Assembly: GCF_021130785.1 (NCBI RefSeq)
Contig: NC_060215.1
Location: forward strand, 122,426,001-122,490,000
Source: Homalodisca vitripennis
Taxonomy: Eukaryota; Arthropoda; Insecta; Hemiptera; Cicadellidae
Reading direction: 5' to 3'
DNA: 64,000 bases
Positions within the stretch are counted from its first letter, which is position 1. Each line of letters begins with the position of its first letter. The position numbers were made by a program, and so were the translations under genes. Shown piece after piece: positions 11,496 to 21,259 of this stretch. A model generated the notes under the pieces. That model saw only the letters and a program-made list of their open reading frames with translations. It was not told where the DNA came from and did not search any database.

Positions 11496-12053
11496 TTTTA
11501 ATAAAACAGCTGTTTTAATTTCAATATTACATTTGTAGAGAGCTTAACAGATTTTGTCTATTTTTCATGCGTTTTGTATGTAATTAAGGATAATTTTTTA
11601 AAGTTTGCGTTTGTCTATTATAGACTTATTTTACATCTTTCTCTTCGAAATTAAATTTTCTACAAGTACCGTGAAAAAATATTTTGTGTTTATTGTACAT
11701 TTAACATAGTAAATCTGCTTCAAACCTAAATGTAACTTGTTTTTCGGGACCAAGTTTCGCGTATTTCGTCACATATCTTAAACATTACTGTAGCTACAGG
11801 TCTGGAAATGGTTTTATTCAATTTTTCAGTTCATTTTACATAAAGTACGCTAAATTGTACATCTTAATTAACAGCCAACAAATACCCGTAGGGCTTCGTT
11901 GCAGCAGGGGAACTGAAATTCAGACGAAATCTTTCACCCTGTATAACTTGGTAACTAAGCATTTTCGGACCTATGTTAATTAGACCTTTTTTTCTTATTT
12001 TGATGTGAGGAATCACGCCCTGACTTATGGGCACCTTTTTTCAGAACACCCTG
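11496..12053. repeat. Element 2 right TIR (558 bp)
   Basis: Inverse of 9516-10073. It contains the mirrored subterminal block ending at 11973. Confidence 0.92.
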
Positions 12054-12061
12054 TATATATA

Positions 12062-12555
12062 CAGGGTGATTCATGAAGTTCTCCCCCCACTTATACAGCA
12101 CATTGTACTAGTAAAAATAATGAAAAAATGTTATATAAACATAGGTCCGAAAACGCTTCGTTAGCGAGTTACAGCTAGCGAAAGATTTCGCCTGAATTCC
12201 TGGGTAAAGAGTAAAATAAAGCCATACTGAACTTTTGGAAAGGTTAATTAAGTAAGAAATATCGTGGATTCTTATGTATTTTTACCTGATAAAGCTAATA
12301 AAATAGGTTTTCAGAACTGTACCTGTACTAGTTTTTTGAGGGATTTAGGTTAAAATGCAAAAAATTGGGGCACGAAACAATGTTTTTTTAAGTTTGATGT
12401 ACAATAACTTTGTTAAATTGGTAATAAATACATAAAATCAACAAACATTAATTGTAGAGAATTTACTTTTGAGAAAAATGATATAATCAAAGTCTAAAAT
12501 AAAACAGAAATAAGTACCAAAAAATCGATTTTATTAAGTATAATACATTACTAGT
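12062..12555. repeat. Element 3 left TIR
   Basis: Inverted match of 14072-14564, about 493 bp, ending inside at tacattactag. Carries the taggtccg block at offset 80 (12142). Confidence 0.88.
12142..12190. promoter_or_regulatory. Subterminal conserved block, element 3 left
   Basis: taggtccgaaaacgcttcg followed by gcgaaagatttcgcc, starting 80 bp from the element end as in elements 2 and 4. Mirrored in the right TIR, ending at 14484. Candidate transposase-binding site. Confidence 0.55.
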
Positions 12556-12598
12556 TTTAAGCAAAATTAATCAGGTTGGGCCAACCGTACGCACCTTT

Positions 12599-13655
12599 TT
12601 ATAATAAATGTTCGAAAATGAGGCCATCATTATCAATACATTTTGCAGCACGTTTGTGTATTGCTTTTGTTGCGTTTCTTAATTTTTCAGGACTTCCCTG
12701 TATCTGCACAGCCGAATCCATAATACGGGCAATTAATTCATCACGATAATTCACTTTTGTCTTGTATACAATGTCTTTAATCCATCCCCAGATGCAATAA
12801 TCCAATGGAGATAGATCTGGTGATCTTGGTGGCCAAGGGTGAGGCCCTCCATGACCAATCCAGTGTCCAGGAAATTGATGATTTAAGTAAGCAGAAACGG
12901 CACGTGAAAAGTGGGGAGGTGCTCCGTCATGCTGGAAGTACAAATTTTGTCTGAGATGTAAAGGAACATTCTCTAACAGCTGCTGCAACTCTTCTTGAAG
13001 AAAATGCAAATAGAACTCAGCATTTAGGCGTCCAGGTAATATGAAAGGTCCAATCAGCCGATTGTGCAAAAGGCCACACCAGACATTGACGCTAAATCGG
13101 TGTTGAAAGTTCTGTTCCACTACCTCATGTGGATTTTCTTCTGCCCATGAGTGTTCATTGTGCAAGTTATTGACACCATCCCGAGTGAATTGTGCCTCAT
13201 CCGTAAACAAAATACGCTTGTAGAGTTGATTATTAATATTCAAAAAGTTGCAAAACTCCAAGCGAAGCGGACCATCCCCTAGCTGTAGATGTTGAACCTT
13301 TTGTTTATGAAACGGATAAAATTTTTTTTTGATTAAGTGACCTCCACACCGTTGACTGCGAAACTCCTATCCGTCTAGAAATACGTCGTGTACTTACACC
13401 TGGACTGCGATGAACAGCATTAATAACAATATCATCATCAAGTTGGACAGCTCGTTCATAATCGGTTCTAGTACTTGGTAGTGATCCTGTTTCCCGAAGA
13501 GTACGAAAAGTTCCTGAAATTGTTTTGGTATCTGGAATCCTCCTATTAGGGTAACGTAGTTCATATTCTTCTACAGCAGCTCTAGCATTACCATTACAGT
13601 AACCCAAAATAAAAACCATATCAGCGTATTCCTCTGATGTAAATAAGTAAGGCAT
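12599..13655 (-). pseudogene. Element 3 transposase, single homopolymer frameshift
   Basis: Reads from MPYLFTSEEYADM (ATG at 13653-13655) to a TAA at 12599. The only lesion seen is one extra base in a homopolymer run near 13322-13331 (As on the sense strand); with that, it encodes about 351 residues. HTH-like N-terminal domain (YADMVFILGYCNGNARAA), second HTH (STRRISRRIGVSQSTVWR), then TDEAQF, QHDGAPPHF and RSPDLSPLDY; 41 residues separate the last two Asp (DD41D). The C-terminus ends LIFEHLL, like the KHFEHLL end of element 2. Of the four transposases this is the closest to intact, and the frameshift could be a sequencing error. Confidence 0.9.
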
Positions 13656-14071
13656 TTTTTTCGCTGAATAAACAATCGAATTATTGCATTTAATAACACG
13701 ATTCACAGACCCCGATCTCCTGCTGTAGCTTGCAAAACACCACTAATACACAGTTCTAACGTAACAGTACAGAATACCATTGTTGATCAGCTGTTATTCG
13801 TGCGTTACCAACTTAGAAATTAATAAAACAAAAAAGTGCATTTCGATGATTAGTAAACAATAATGGGAAAATGTTTGCTTTATTTATTTTCGAACATTTG
13901 ATGTAAATTTTTATTAAAAAAAAAATACAACGTAATAAATCATGATATTTTTATTTACAAACAAATTTATTTAACAGTTAATCTTGTTTTCTCAATTTAT
14001 CTCATCATTAAGGATCAAACATTTTGTTTTTGTTTTATTTTAACTAAATACCGTACGGTATTTCTTTACAG

Positions 14072-14564
14072 CTAGTAATGTATTATACTGAATAAAATAG
14101 ATTTTTTTGTACTTATTTTCTGTTTTATTTTAGACTTTGATTATATCAATTTTCTCAGAATTAAATTCTCTACAATTAATGTTTGTTGATTTTATGTATT
14201 TATTACCAATTTAACAAAGTTATTGTACATCAAACTTAAAAAAAACATTGTTTCGTGCCCCAATTTTTTGCATTTAACCCTGAATCCCTCAAAAACTAGT
14301 ACAGGTACAGTTCTGAAACCTATTTTATTAGCTTTATCAGGTAAAAATACATAAGAATCCACGATATTTCTTACTTAATTAACCTTTCCAAAAGTTCAGT
14401 ATGGCTTTATTTTACTCTTTACCCAGGAATTCAGGCGAAATCTTTCGCTAGCTGTAACTCGCTAACGAAGCGTTTTCGGACCTATGTTTATATAACATTT
14501 TTTCATTATTTTTACTAGTACAATGTGCTGTAGAAGTGGGGGGAGAACTTCATGAATCACCCTG
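14072..14564. repeat. Element 3 right TIR
   Basis: Inverse of 12062-12555, with the mirrored subterminal block ending at 14484. Confidence 0.88.
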
Positions 14565-14568
14565 TATA

Positions 14569-15130
14569 CAGGGTGAGTCAGAAATATGGTAAAATATTTT
14601 AAGACGTGATTGTAGACCTAAAAATAAGAAAAAAATGTTATATAAAGGTAGGTCCGGAAACGCTCCATTACTGAGTAATGCCTGGCGAAAGATTTTGCTT
14701 TGTTTTCAGTTCACCTGGTGAAATTAAGTGATTATGAACGGTTTTGTTCTTACTTTTTAACTCAAATAAGATGGATGTATAAAGAAAATCACCTGAAAAA
14801 TCAAAAAAAAAAAAACCACTCTAGAAGTTTTAGTGTGAACAATTTTTGAGAAAAAGTATGAAATTTGCCAAAAATCTAATAACAAAAATACCGTCTTAAA
14901 TGTTTGATGTCGAATAACATTGTTAAATGACCAATAAACAAATCGTTTTTCCTAATACAGACTGTAGAGAATTTAATTCTGAAAACAACCATAATAAACA
15001 AAGTTAACTAAATGTGTAAAAAAGTTATGATATTGACTCCTCACGTATCAAACTACACAGCAAACGTTTGCTGTTTTATAATAAGGAATGTGTATCTGAT
15101 TGGTAACAGCTGGTGAAAAATAAACATTTT
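14569..15130. repeat. Element 4 left TIR
   Basis: Inverted match of the right TIR (about 17645-17981 plus 20105-20316). The inner end carries the palindromic agcaaacgtttgct and ttataataaggaatg, both seen inverted near 17675-17702. Confidence 0.85.
14649..14694. promoter_or_regulatory. Subterminal conserved block, element 4 left
   Basis: taggtccggaaacgctcc then ggcgaaagattttgc, starting 80 bp from the end. The mirrored copy ends at 20236. Confidence 0.55.
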
Positions 15131-15608
15131 TAACTCAAAAGTTTATTTTTAAATACAATAAACATCTACAATCGCTTTTAGTCTCACCGGAAGATTAAAA
15201 AGGATGCTCTAAATGACCTCCATTGTTCAAAATGCACGCGTTCAGGCGTCTTCTCATCAAGTTTCGGACCCATTCAAAAACTCCAGGTGTCTGCTTAATG
15301 GTTTCTATTCCATTAGAAATGTTTAATCAGAGTTCTTCAATGGTATCTATTGGGGAAGAGTAAACTAATGTTTTTTAATGTCCCCAAAGGTAAAAAGGTC
15401 CAAAGGATTTAAGTCCGGTGATCTTGCTGGCCATGAATCTGGTCCACCTCGGCCTATCGATTGATTTGTGAAACTCTCATTTAGGTGTCCCACGAACAGC
15501 CAGAGAGTAGTGCGCAGGTGCCCCGTCATGCATAAATCACATGTTTTGGCGCAAATGCAGAGGTACATCGTCAAGCAGGTTAGGTAGCTCGTCTCTTAAC
15601 CCTTTTGC

Positions 15609-15722
15609 GGCCAACGTCCGTTACATCGGACGTCCGAAAACCACGCTAAAAAGGCCAACGTCCGTTACATCAGACGTCTGAAAACCACGCTAAAAAGGCC
15701 AACGTCCGTTACATCGGACGTC
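15609..15722. repeat. Three 44-bp direct repeats at the piggyBac left end
   Basis: Copies start at 15609, 15653 and 15697 (third partial). Each contains acgtccgttacatcggacgt, a 7-bp perfect hairpin with a 6-base loop; the second copy has compensated changes (tcagacgtctg). Subterminal repeats of this type are common transposase-binding sites; function here is inferred. Confidence 0.85.
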
Positions 15723-15910
15723 AAGAAAAAGTATGTTTAAACGGTGAAAATAAACATTTAGATACTATTTAAACTATAAAATAGTTTTATGAGGAACTAA
15801 AGTAGTAGTGTTCAGTTACATTAGTCAGTTGGTAGAAATGTCTACTGATGTGCAGCTGATTATTTGGCGGGACTCAGCTGATTTGACACACGCTTTTAGA
15901 GCCTTTACAA

Positions 15911-16057
15911 AAACTGCCGGACAAAAAGGAAAGAAATTGTGCTGTATGCAGCAAAGCAAGCACAAGCAAAGGGGGGACAAGAAAAAAGACCCGATTTATT
16001 TGTAAAAAGTGTAACAAGGGTGTACACCGTTTGTGTCTTCTTAAACATACTTGCTAA
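15911..16057 (+). pseudogene. piggyBac transposase C-terminal cysteine-rich domain
   Basis: In the frame ending at TAA 16055-16057 the sequence reads RNCAVCSKAST then TRFICKKCNKGVHRLCLLKH and a final T-C. The Cys/His order (C-x2-C, C-x2-C, H-x2-C, H-x-C) is the zinc-binding tail that binds the TIRs in the piggyBac family. The catalytic DDD domain is absent: an internal deletion has joined the 5' leader to this tail. A different + frame (15808-16005) is the longer ORF but has no domain, so it was not chosen. Confidence 0.75.
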
Positions 16058-18421
16058 ACACAAAATTTGTAGCCTAAGTTCTTTTTTATATTTCATTTTT
16101 ATTATTGTCTTTCTCCATAGTAAAATATAGATTGTAGTTTTTAAAGTTGCTTTTATGTTTATATTAGTTATAGTTTGTAGTTATAGTCAGTCAAAACAAA
16201 ATATTGTCAACAACTAATGTGTGAATAAACAGTTTCCAAAAAAATATTTTTTTTAGATATTAACAGTTTTTTTTTTAATTAATGTAAAAAACTTTTTTTT
16301 AAATATAAAAAATATAATTTTGTGTGTGTGTGTATACAAATATAAGTGAGTAACAAATTAAAATTGTTTCCCACAGCAAAAATATTTTTCTTTCATCCTA
16401 TTTTTATATCTCAAAGTGAAAAAGACTAAATACATAAACTAAAAATACGTTTGCTTTTCTTGTTAAACAACAATATTTTGCAATCTAAGTGCAATATCTT
16501 GCCAAAATACTAAGCGCTATTTAGTAGGCTAATAAACAAAACAAAAACCATTACGATTGGGTGATAAACAAAAAAGTTATGATGCTTTAAACTACAAGAG
16601 TGCGAAAACAGTGCTTTTGGCCTTGGCTCTTTTGGGTAGTACCCGCGCGAGCGGCACTGGCCGTGTTGCGCAGTACCCGGGCGGGCGGAGCTGGCCTCAA
16701 AAGGGTTAAAAAGTTCAAGTACACCACGCCATTAAGCCTGGGAGGAAGCACGAATACGACAAAATGATCTGCTAAGATTCCATCCCAAACATTTACTGAT
16801 AACTGATGTTGTGGGCGATTAGGTTTGATAGCATGAGGATTTTGCCCAAATGTGGTTGTTATGGAAGTTAATGATAGCTGTTCTTGTAAAGTGAGCCTCA
16901 TTGGTAAACAAAATTGTGTTCAAAAAGTTTGGATCAGCCCATTTTAACAGAAGCCATCGACAAAAACAACATGGGGAGCGTAGTCTTGTGGCAAAAGAGT
17001 TGCTGGAACATGGAGTTACTTGGACATGCTGGAAGTGGTATGGGTGTAACTGGTACTCGTGTATTGTTCTCCGAATACTAGATTGGCTGACATTGAACTG
17101 TAGTGACAATTATCTAGTGCTCTTTTCAGGTTAATCAGAAATTTTATTAAGAACCAACTCTTCTAATTCAACAGTCCTACATGATCGGGCGATGCCTGCA
17201 TTACTATGCTCCGAAGACTTCAAAGAACCTGTTTCAATAGGCGTTGATGAATAGTGGCAAAAATCTTGCGCTTTGACACCTGCGGTTTGGAAAGTTCTTT
17301 TTCTAGACAGACGTCTTGCTGAAGACGTCTTATCGTCATCTATAAGTTCCTTTTAGGACATTGCAGCGTTCCAAACCATACATTAAAATGCATGTCTGCT
17401 AAATCAGAGTTTGGATACACTTGAATATTACCTTCCATTTTAATAAATGAAAACACACAACACAAAATCACTAATAAAATGGATGGAAATAACTAGTTAA
17501 AATACTTAACACAAGCACATAGTATCTTTACAGTTTGTTGTTTTGTTCAACAATGAGGTGACATATGTCATCTAATAATAAATTCCCAGCTAATTATTTA
17601 TTATTTAAAAATGTTTAAACAGTTGTTGTTTAAATAATTAATTATTACCAGCCGTTACCAATCAGATACTCATTCCTTATTATAAAACAGCAAACGTTTG
17701 CTGTGTAGTGTAATACGTGAGGAGTCAATTTCATAACTTTTTTACACATTTAGTTAACTTTGTTTATTATGCTTGTTTTCAGAATTAAATTTTCTACAAT
17801 CTGTATTAGGAAAAAAAAAAAATTGTTTATCGGTCATTTAACAATGTTATTCGACATCAAACATTTAAGACGGTATTTTTGTTATTAGAGTTTTGGCAAA
17901 TTTCATACTTTTTCTCAAAAACTGATCACACTACAACCTCTAGAGTGGTTTTATTTGATTTTTCAGATGATTTTCCTTATACAGGGTGTACATAAAGTCC
18001 TGCACAGGTGTTATTTTCTGAACGATAACAGATAAATCAACAAGATTTGGTACATCAACACTACACCTAAAAATCTACTTTTTGAAGGAACTATCAGTTT
18101 TCTGTATCATCATGGGGACGTCCCGCAAGGAGTCAGAAGGAAATCTTAAATAGGAGCATAGGTCAATATGCACATCATTTTAAAGGGCTTATCTAGCAGA
18201 GTTTAATGCCGCAAACCACACACAAAAAGATTGAATCCAGTACAAAATGGCGGCTGTTCAAAGGTTTTACTTCGTTACATTTTATTAGTAGCCATAACCC
18301 CAGTAAAGCAAAACTGCAACCAAAGAATACTGCAGCTAAATACCACATTATGCTTGTCAGTTGTATAGAAGTGAATTATGATGTTAGTTATCCTCAAGGG
18401 TTACAAATTTGGTCCTAATAT

Positions 18422-19226
18422 TGTACCGTAGTCGTAATTATTTAGCTGAATCGCGGTAGGAAGTAGGCTCTTTTTGTTAACTAGACGCGGTGCGTGGACA
18501 TTGTTTGTTTAGTTAGACCGGTACATCAGCTGATCGAAATGACTACGGCGATACGCTCCGACCCGGCTCGCTGGAGAGAGAGGGGGATCAGTCGATTCTT
18601 GAAGCCACGACGAGAAGGTCCTGTAGAGAATCGCAGCTTTTCCTCTAACCCTATAGTTTGGGATTTAGAGTAATTTCTTTTATCGGGTGTAAATTTAATT
18701 CAAGTTTTTAAGTTTTTTCTTCAGTGCGTATTAAATCCCTATCAGCCTCCGTAATCTTCAAAGTAGTAAGTCCTGTACCAGCGTTTAGTTAATATCTTTG
18801 ATTTTTTATACTGTTGTAATAAAATTTCTAAAGTTTCCCATCTTTCAGAGTCTGAGAATTAATTAAATTTTGTGAAGTATTGTGAATTAAATTTTGGTCA
18901 TAAAGTTAATATCAAGTTTTGTGTTATATTGTTTTTGAGTATTTTGAGAAGAGAACTTTTATTTTATTTTGTTAATTTAAACCATTTTTGGAGAAGTATA
19001 AATTTTTAGTTTCATTTTAATTTTAATTCATTATTAATCAGACTCTTAATTAGATTTGTTCGATTGTATGAAGTTTTGAAGAAAATCGAATCAAAAGTTT
19101 GTAAACTTTGTTAATTTTTTGGTGAACTTAAATTTCGGAATAAATCAAGTATTTCCGAAAAGTTGTTTTGATTTATAAAGTATTAGCTCCATATAAATTT
19201 AATATATGTGCTATAATAACGGTACA
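18422..19226. mobile_element. Probable solo LTR (805 bp) inside element 5
   Basis: Interrupts the left arm of element 5; the right arm is uninterrupted here. Starts tgtaccgt, ends acggtaca (TG...CA with an 8-bp inverted repeat) and is flanked by a 4-bp duplication, atat (18418-18421 and 19227-19230). No ORF; contains several aataaa words. TG...CA ends, about 0.8 kb and a 4-bp duplication fit a solo LTR of a Ty3/gypsy- or BEL-type element. A non-autonomous DNA element with short TIRs is the alternative. Confidence 0.65.
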
Positions 19227-19431
19227 ATATATTGATAACGGGGAAAACCTGATAACAGTAACAATTAGAAAGCTCTTATCTTTGGGTCGCAGTTTGGACT
19301 TTCCTATTAGCCAGTCTATTCATAGTAGGCTATTCTAGTTTTCTTGTTTTAGTAGTGCTGTCCAATCTTTCTATCAGTGCGCTTTAGTACAAAAGAGTTT
19401 ATCGTATTGCTGGTAGTTCTTCAACTACACT

Positions 19432-19550
19432 ATGTCGCTTGACGAACGTGAACGTATAACACTTCTTATTATGGTTGGTTGGGGAAACAACAGACGATCA
19501 CACGAGGAATCGCGCACTGATAGAAAGGTTGGACAGCACTACTAAAACAA
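19432..19550 (+). pseudogene. Transposase N-terminal stub in element 5
   Basis: The unique centre of element 5 holds an ATG followed by MSLDERERITLLIMVGWGNN, resembling the opening of the HTH-like N-terminal domain of related insect transposases. After about 28 codons the frame runs into the right arm and stops. This fits a deletion that removed the rest of the gene and left the two arms nearly touching. Confidence 0.5.
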
Positions 19551-20318
19551 GAAAACTAGAATAGCCTACTATGAATAGACTGGCTAATAGGAAAGTCCAA
19601 ATTGCGACCCAAAGATACGAGCTTTCTAATTGTTACTGTTATCAGGTTTTCCCCGTTATCAATATATTAGGACCAAATTTGTAACCCTTGAGGATAACTA
19701 ACATCATAATTCACTTCTATACAACTGACAAGCATAATGTGGTATTTAGCTGCAGTATTCTTTGGTTGCAGTTTTGCTTTACTGGGGTTATGGCTACTAA
19801 TAAAATGTAACCAAGTAATACCTTTGAACAGCCGCCATTTTGTACTGGATCAATCTTTTTGAGTGCGGTTTGCGGCATTAATCTCTGCTAGATTAGCCCT
19901 TTTAAATGATGTGCATATTGACCTATGCTCCTATTTAAGATTTCCTTCTGACTCCTTGCGGGACGTCCCCATGATGATACAGAAAACTGATAGTTCCTTC
20001 AAAAAGTAGATTTTTAGGTGTAGTGTTGATGTACCAAATCTTGTTGATTTATTTGTTATCGTTTAGAAAATATTATACCTGTGCAGGACTTTATGTACAC
20101 CCTGTATATACATCTTATTTTAGTTAAAAAGTAAGAACAAAACCTTTCAGAATCACTTAATTTCACCAGGTGAAACTAAAAACAAAGCAAAATCTTTCGC
20201 CAGCCATTACTCAGTAATGGAGCGTTTCCAGACCTACCTTTATATAACATTTTTTTCTTATTTTTAGGTCTACAATCACGTCTTAAAATATTTTATCATA
20301 TTTCTGACTCACCCTTTA

Positions 20319-21255
20319 TATATAAAAAAAACGAATTGGTCTATGCTCTATATATTTTTAATGCAATTTCAGTGAATTCTGTTACGCGACTTCAGGAACA
20401 AACACCATATGTTGCTGGATAATTGGGTCCGCGTATAAGAGGTGAGTAAATTATTAAAGCATGTACAAGAATAATATTCCGGTTTTGATATATTTAACCG
20501 TTGGGTGTTTTCTATAATTCTTTATTTTCTAATGAAATGATAGTTAGTTCTTCTTAATATGATTTTCATTATCGTTTAGAGTCAAGGTTGTTTGGCCTTC
20601 AGAAATTGAATCGTACATCAAATACATCCTGCACTCATCTGTTAAGAGATTACATTTAATTAATATCAATAATACTCTGAAAACTTGTGTTTATACAGTT
20701 AGTAATATGTAGCCATGTATGCAAAAACGTGTTAATTACATGATCTAGATACAGTTATTCATGTTCTTTTACATATTTAATAAGTTAACAATATATAAAA
20801 CATTGATAACTAGATTTAGTAAAATTTATCACTGTTTGGTTCAACAAGTATTTGATAAAGCTTCTATATAAGCTTAAATATTTATGTCTAAAATCCCTAA
20901 ATAATAATAATATAATAAAATAAAATAAATAATAGATAATAAAAAATCTAATTGTGATATGAGCTGACGAAATCTATTTTATTTTTAATCTTGATCATTT
21001 ATTGTAGAAGCTCTATTTATCTGAGCACAGGTCGCACAATTTTAAATGTTTAATACTACAATATGAAAATGGTATTCGACATTCAGCGGTAGGATTCAAT
21101 AAGATTTTGCTAAAGTTTCAAGAATGACTTGACCATTTATGTCTGAAATATTATAATAATGATAATATAATAAACATACCTAATTGTGATATTGGTGATA
21201 AGTTTATTTAATTTTTCATCTTGTTATCTACTCCAAAATTTAATTAAATAAGCCT
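20319..21255. other. Non-coding AT-rich spacer
   Basis: No ORF or repeat boundary recognised between the transposon array and the Penelope-like element. Confidence 0.5.
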
Positions 21256-21259
21256 AACA

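Larger units (their letters stand above)
9516..12053 (-). mobile_element. Tc1/mariner-superfamily element 2
   Basis: A 2,538-bp element bounded by TA (9514-9515 and 12054-12055) with ends cagggtgttctgaaaaaagg and its inverse. The TIRs are 558 bp each with no length difference and appear identical on reading, implying recent transposition or conversion. The single transposase gene is on the - strand. It lies 24 bp from element 1 and 8 bp (TATATATA) from element 3. Confidence 0.93.
12062..14564 (-). mobile_element. Tc1/mariner-superfamily element 3
   Basis: A 2,503-bp element between TA (12060-12061) and TA (14565-14566), with ends cagggtgattcatgaagttc and its inverse. TIRs are about 493 bp (12062-12555 and 14072-14564) with a few mismatches. 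One transposase is on the - strand. It is separated from element 2 by TATATATA and from element 4 by TATA. Confidence 0.93.
15600..16705 (+). mobile_element. Internally deleted piggyBac-like element
   Basis: Flanked by TTAA on both sides (15596-15599 and 16706-16709), the hallmark piggyBac target. Ends cccttttgcggcca and the inverse of cccttttgaggcca agree at 13 of 14 bases. At 1,106 bp it is too short for a full transposase; it keeps only the last part, a cysteine-rich domain, and is thus a deletion derivative that would need transposase in trans. The left end has three 44-bp repeats, and the right end two GC-rich copies of an agtacccg-type unit (about 16638-16700), much richer in GC than the surroundings. 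Confidence 0.85.
15195..17438 (-). pseudogene. Element 4 transposase, split by piggyBac insertion
   Basis: Begins at MEGNIQVYPNSDLADMHF (ATG at 17436-17438) and ends near HLEHPF with TAA at 15195. A frameshift follows within about 20 codons (HF becomes NVWFG), and further shifts are present. Recognisable pieces: an HTH-like SLQFNVSQSSIRRTI (about 17070-17109), LFTNEAHFTR where the first catalytic Asp should be (now Asn), QLSVNVWDGILADHF, LPPRLNGVVYLNFL up to the insertion at 16709, then on the far side DELPNLLDD, GRGGPDSWPARSPDLNPLD (about 15390-15460). The insert's TTAA copies (15596-15599, 16706-16709) flank the break. Loss of the first Asp plus frameshifts make it inactive. Confidence 0.85.
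17982..20104 (+). mobile_element. Element 5: near-palindromic CAGGGTG element
   Basis: Inserted at TA (17980-17981; 20105-20106) in the right TIR of element 4, whose undisturbed left TIR lacks it. Ends cagggtgtacataaagtcc and its inverse. After removing the 805-bp insert and its 4-bp duplication it is about 1,314 bp, of which two 592-593-bp arms (17982-18421 plus 19231-19382; 19512-20104) are inverted copies. Only about 129 bp of unique centre remain. It looks like an internally deleted relative of elements 1-4 and could fold into one giant hairpin. Confidence 0.9.
14569..20316 (-). mobile_element. Tc1/mariner-superfamily element 4, with nested insertions
   Basis: Left end cagggtgagtcagaaatatgg after TA (14567-14568). 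Right end is the inverse except that the last base is T instead of G, before TA at 20317-20318. Removing the piggyBac insert (15600-16705) and element 5 (17982-20104) leaves about 2.5 kb, like its neighbours. TIRs are about 560 bp (14569 to about 15130; right TIR from about 17645 to 20316, split by element 5). The outer 20 bp resemble element 1, but the inner TIR shares the offset-80 block with elements 2 and 3. The transposase is more decayed than the others, so this is an older copy. Confidence 0.9.

Noticed and set aside
15600..15722. CRISPR-like array
   Set aside because: Only three 44-bp repeats without distinct spacers, inside a TTAA-flanked transposon of a eukaryote.
15808..16005. 65-codon + frame in the piggyBac derivative as the coding frame
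   Set aside because: The zinc-domain cysteines are in a different frame that ends at 16055-16057.
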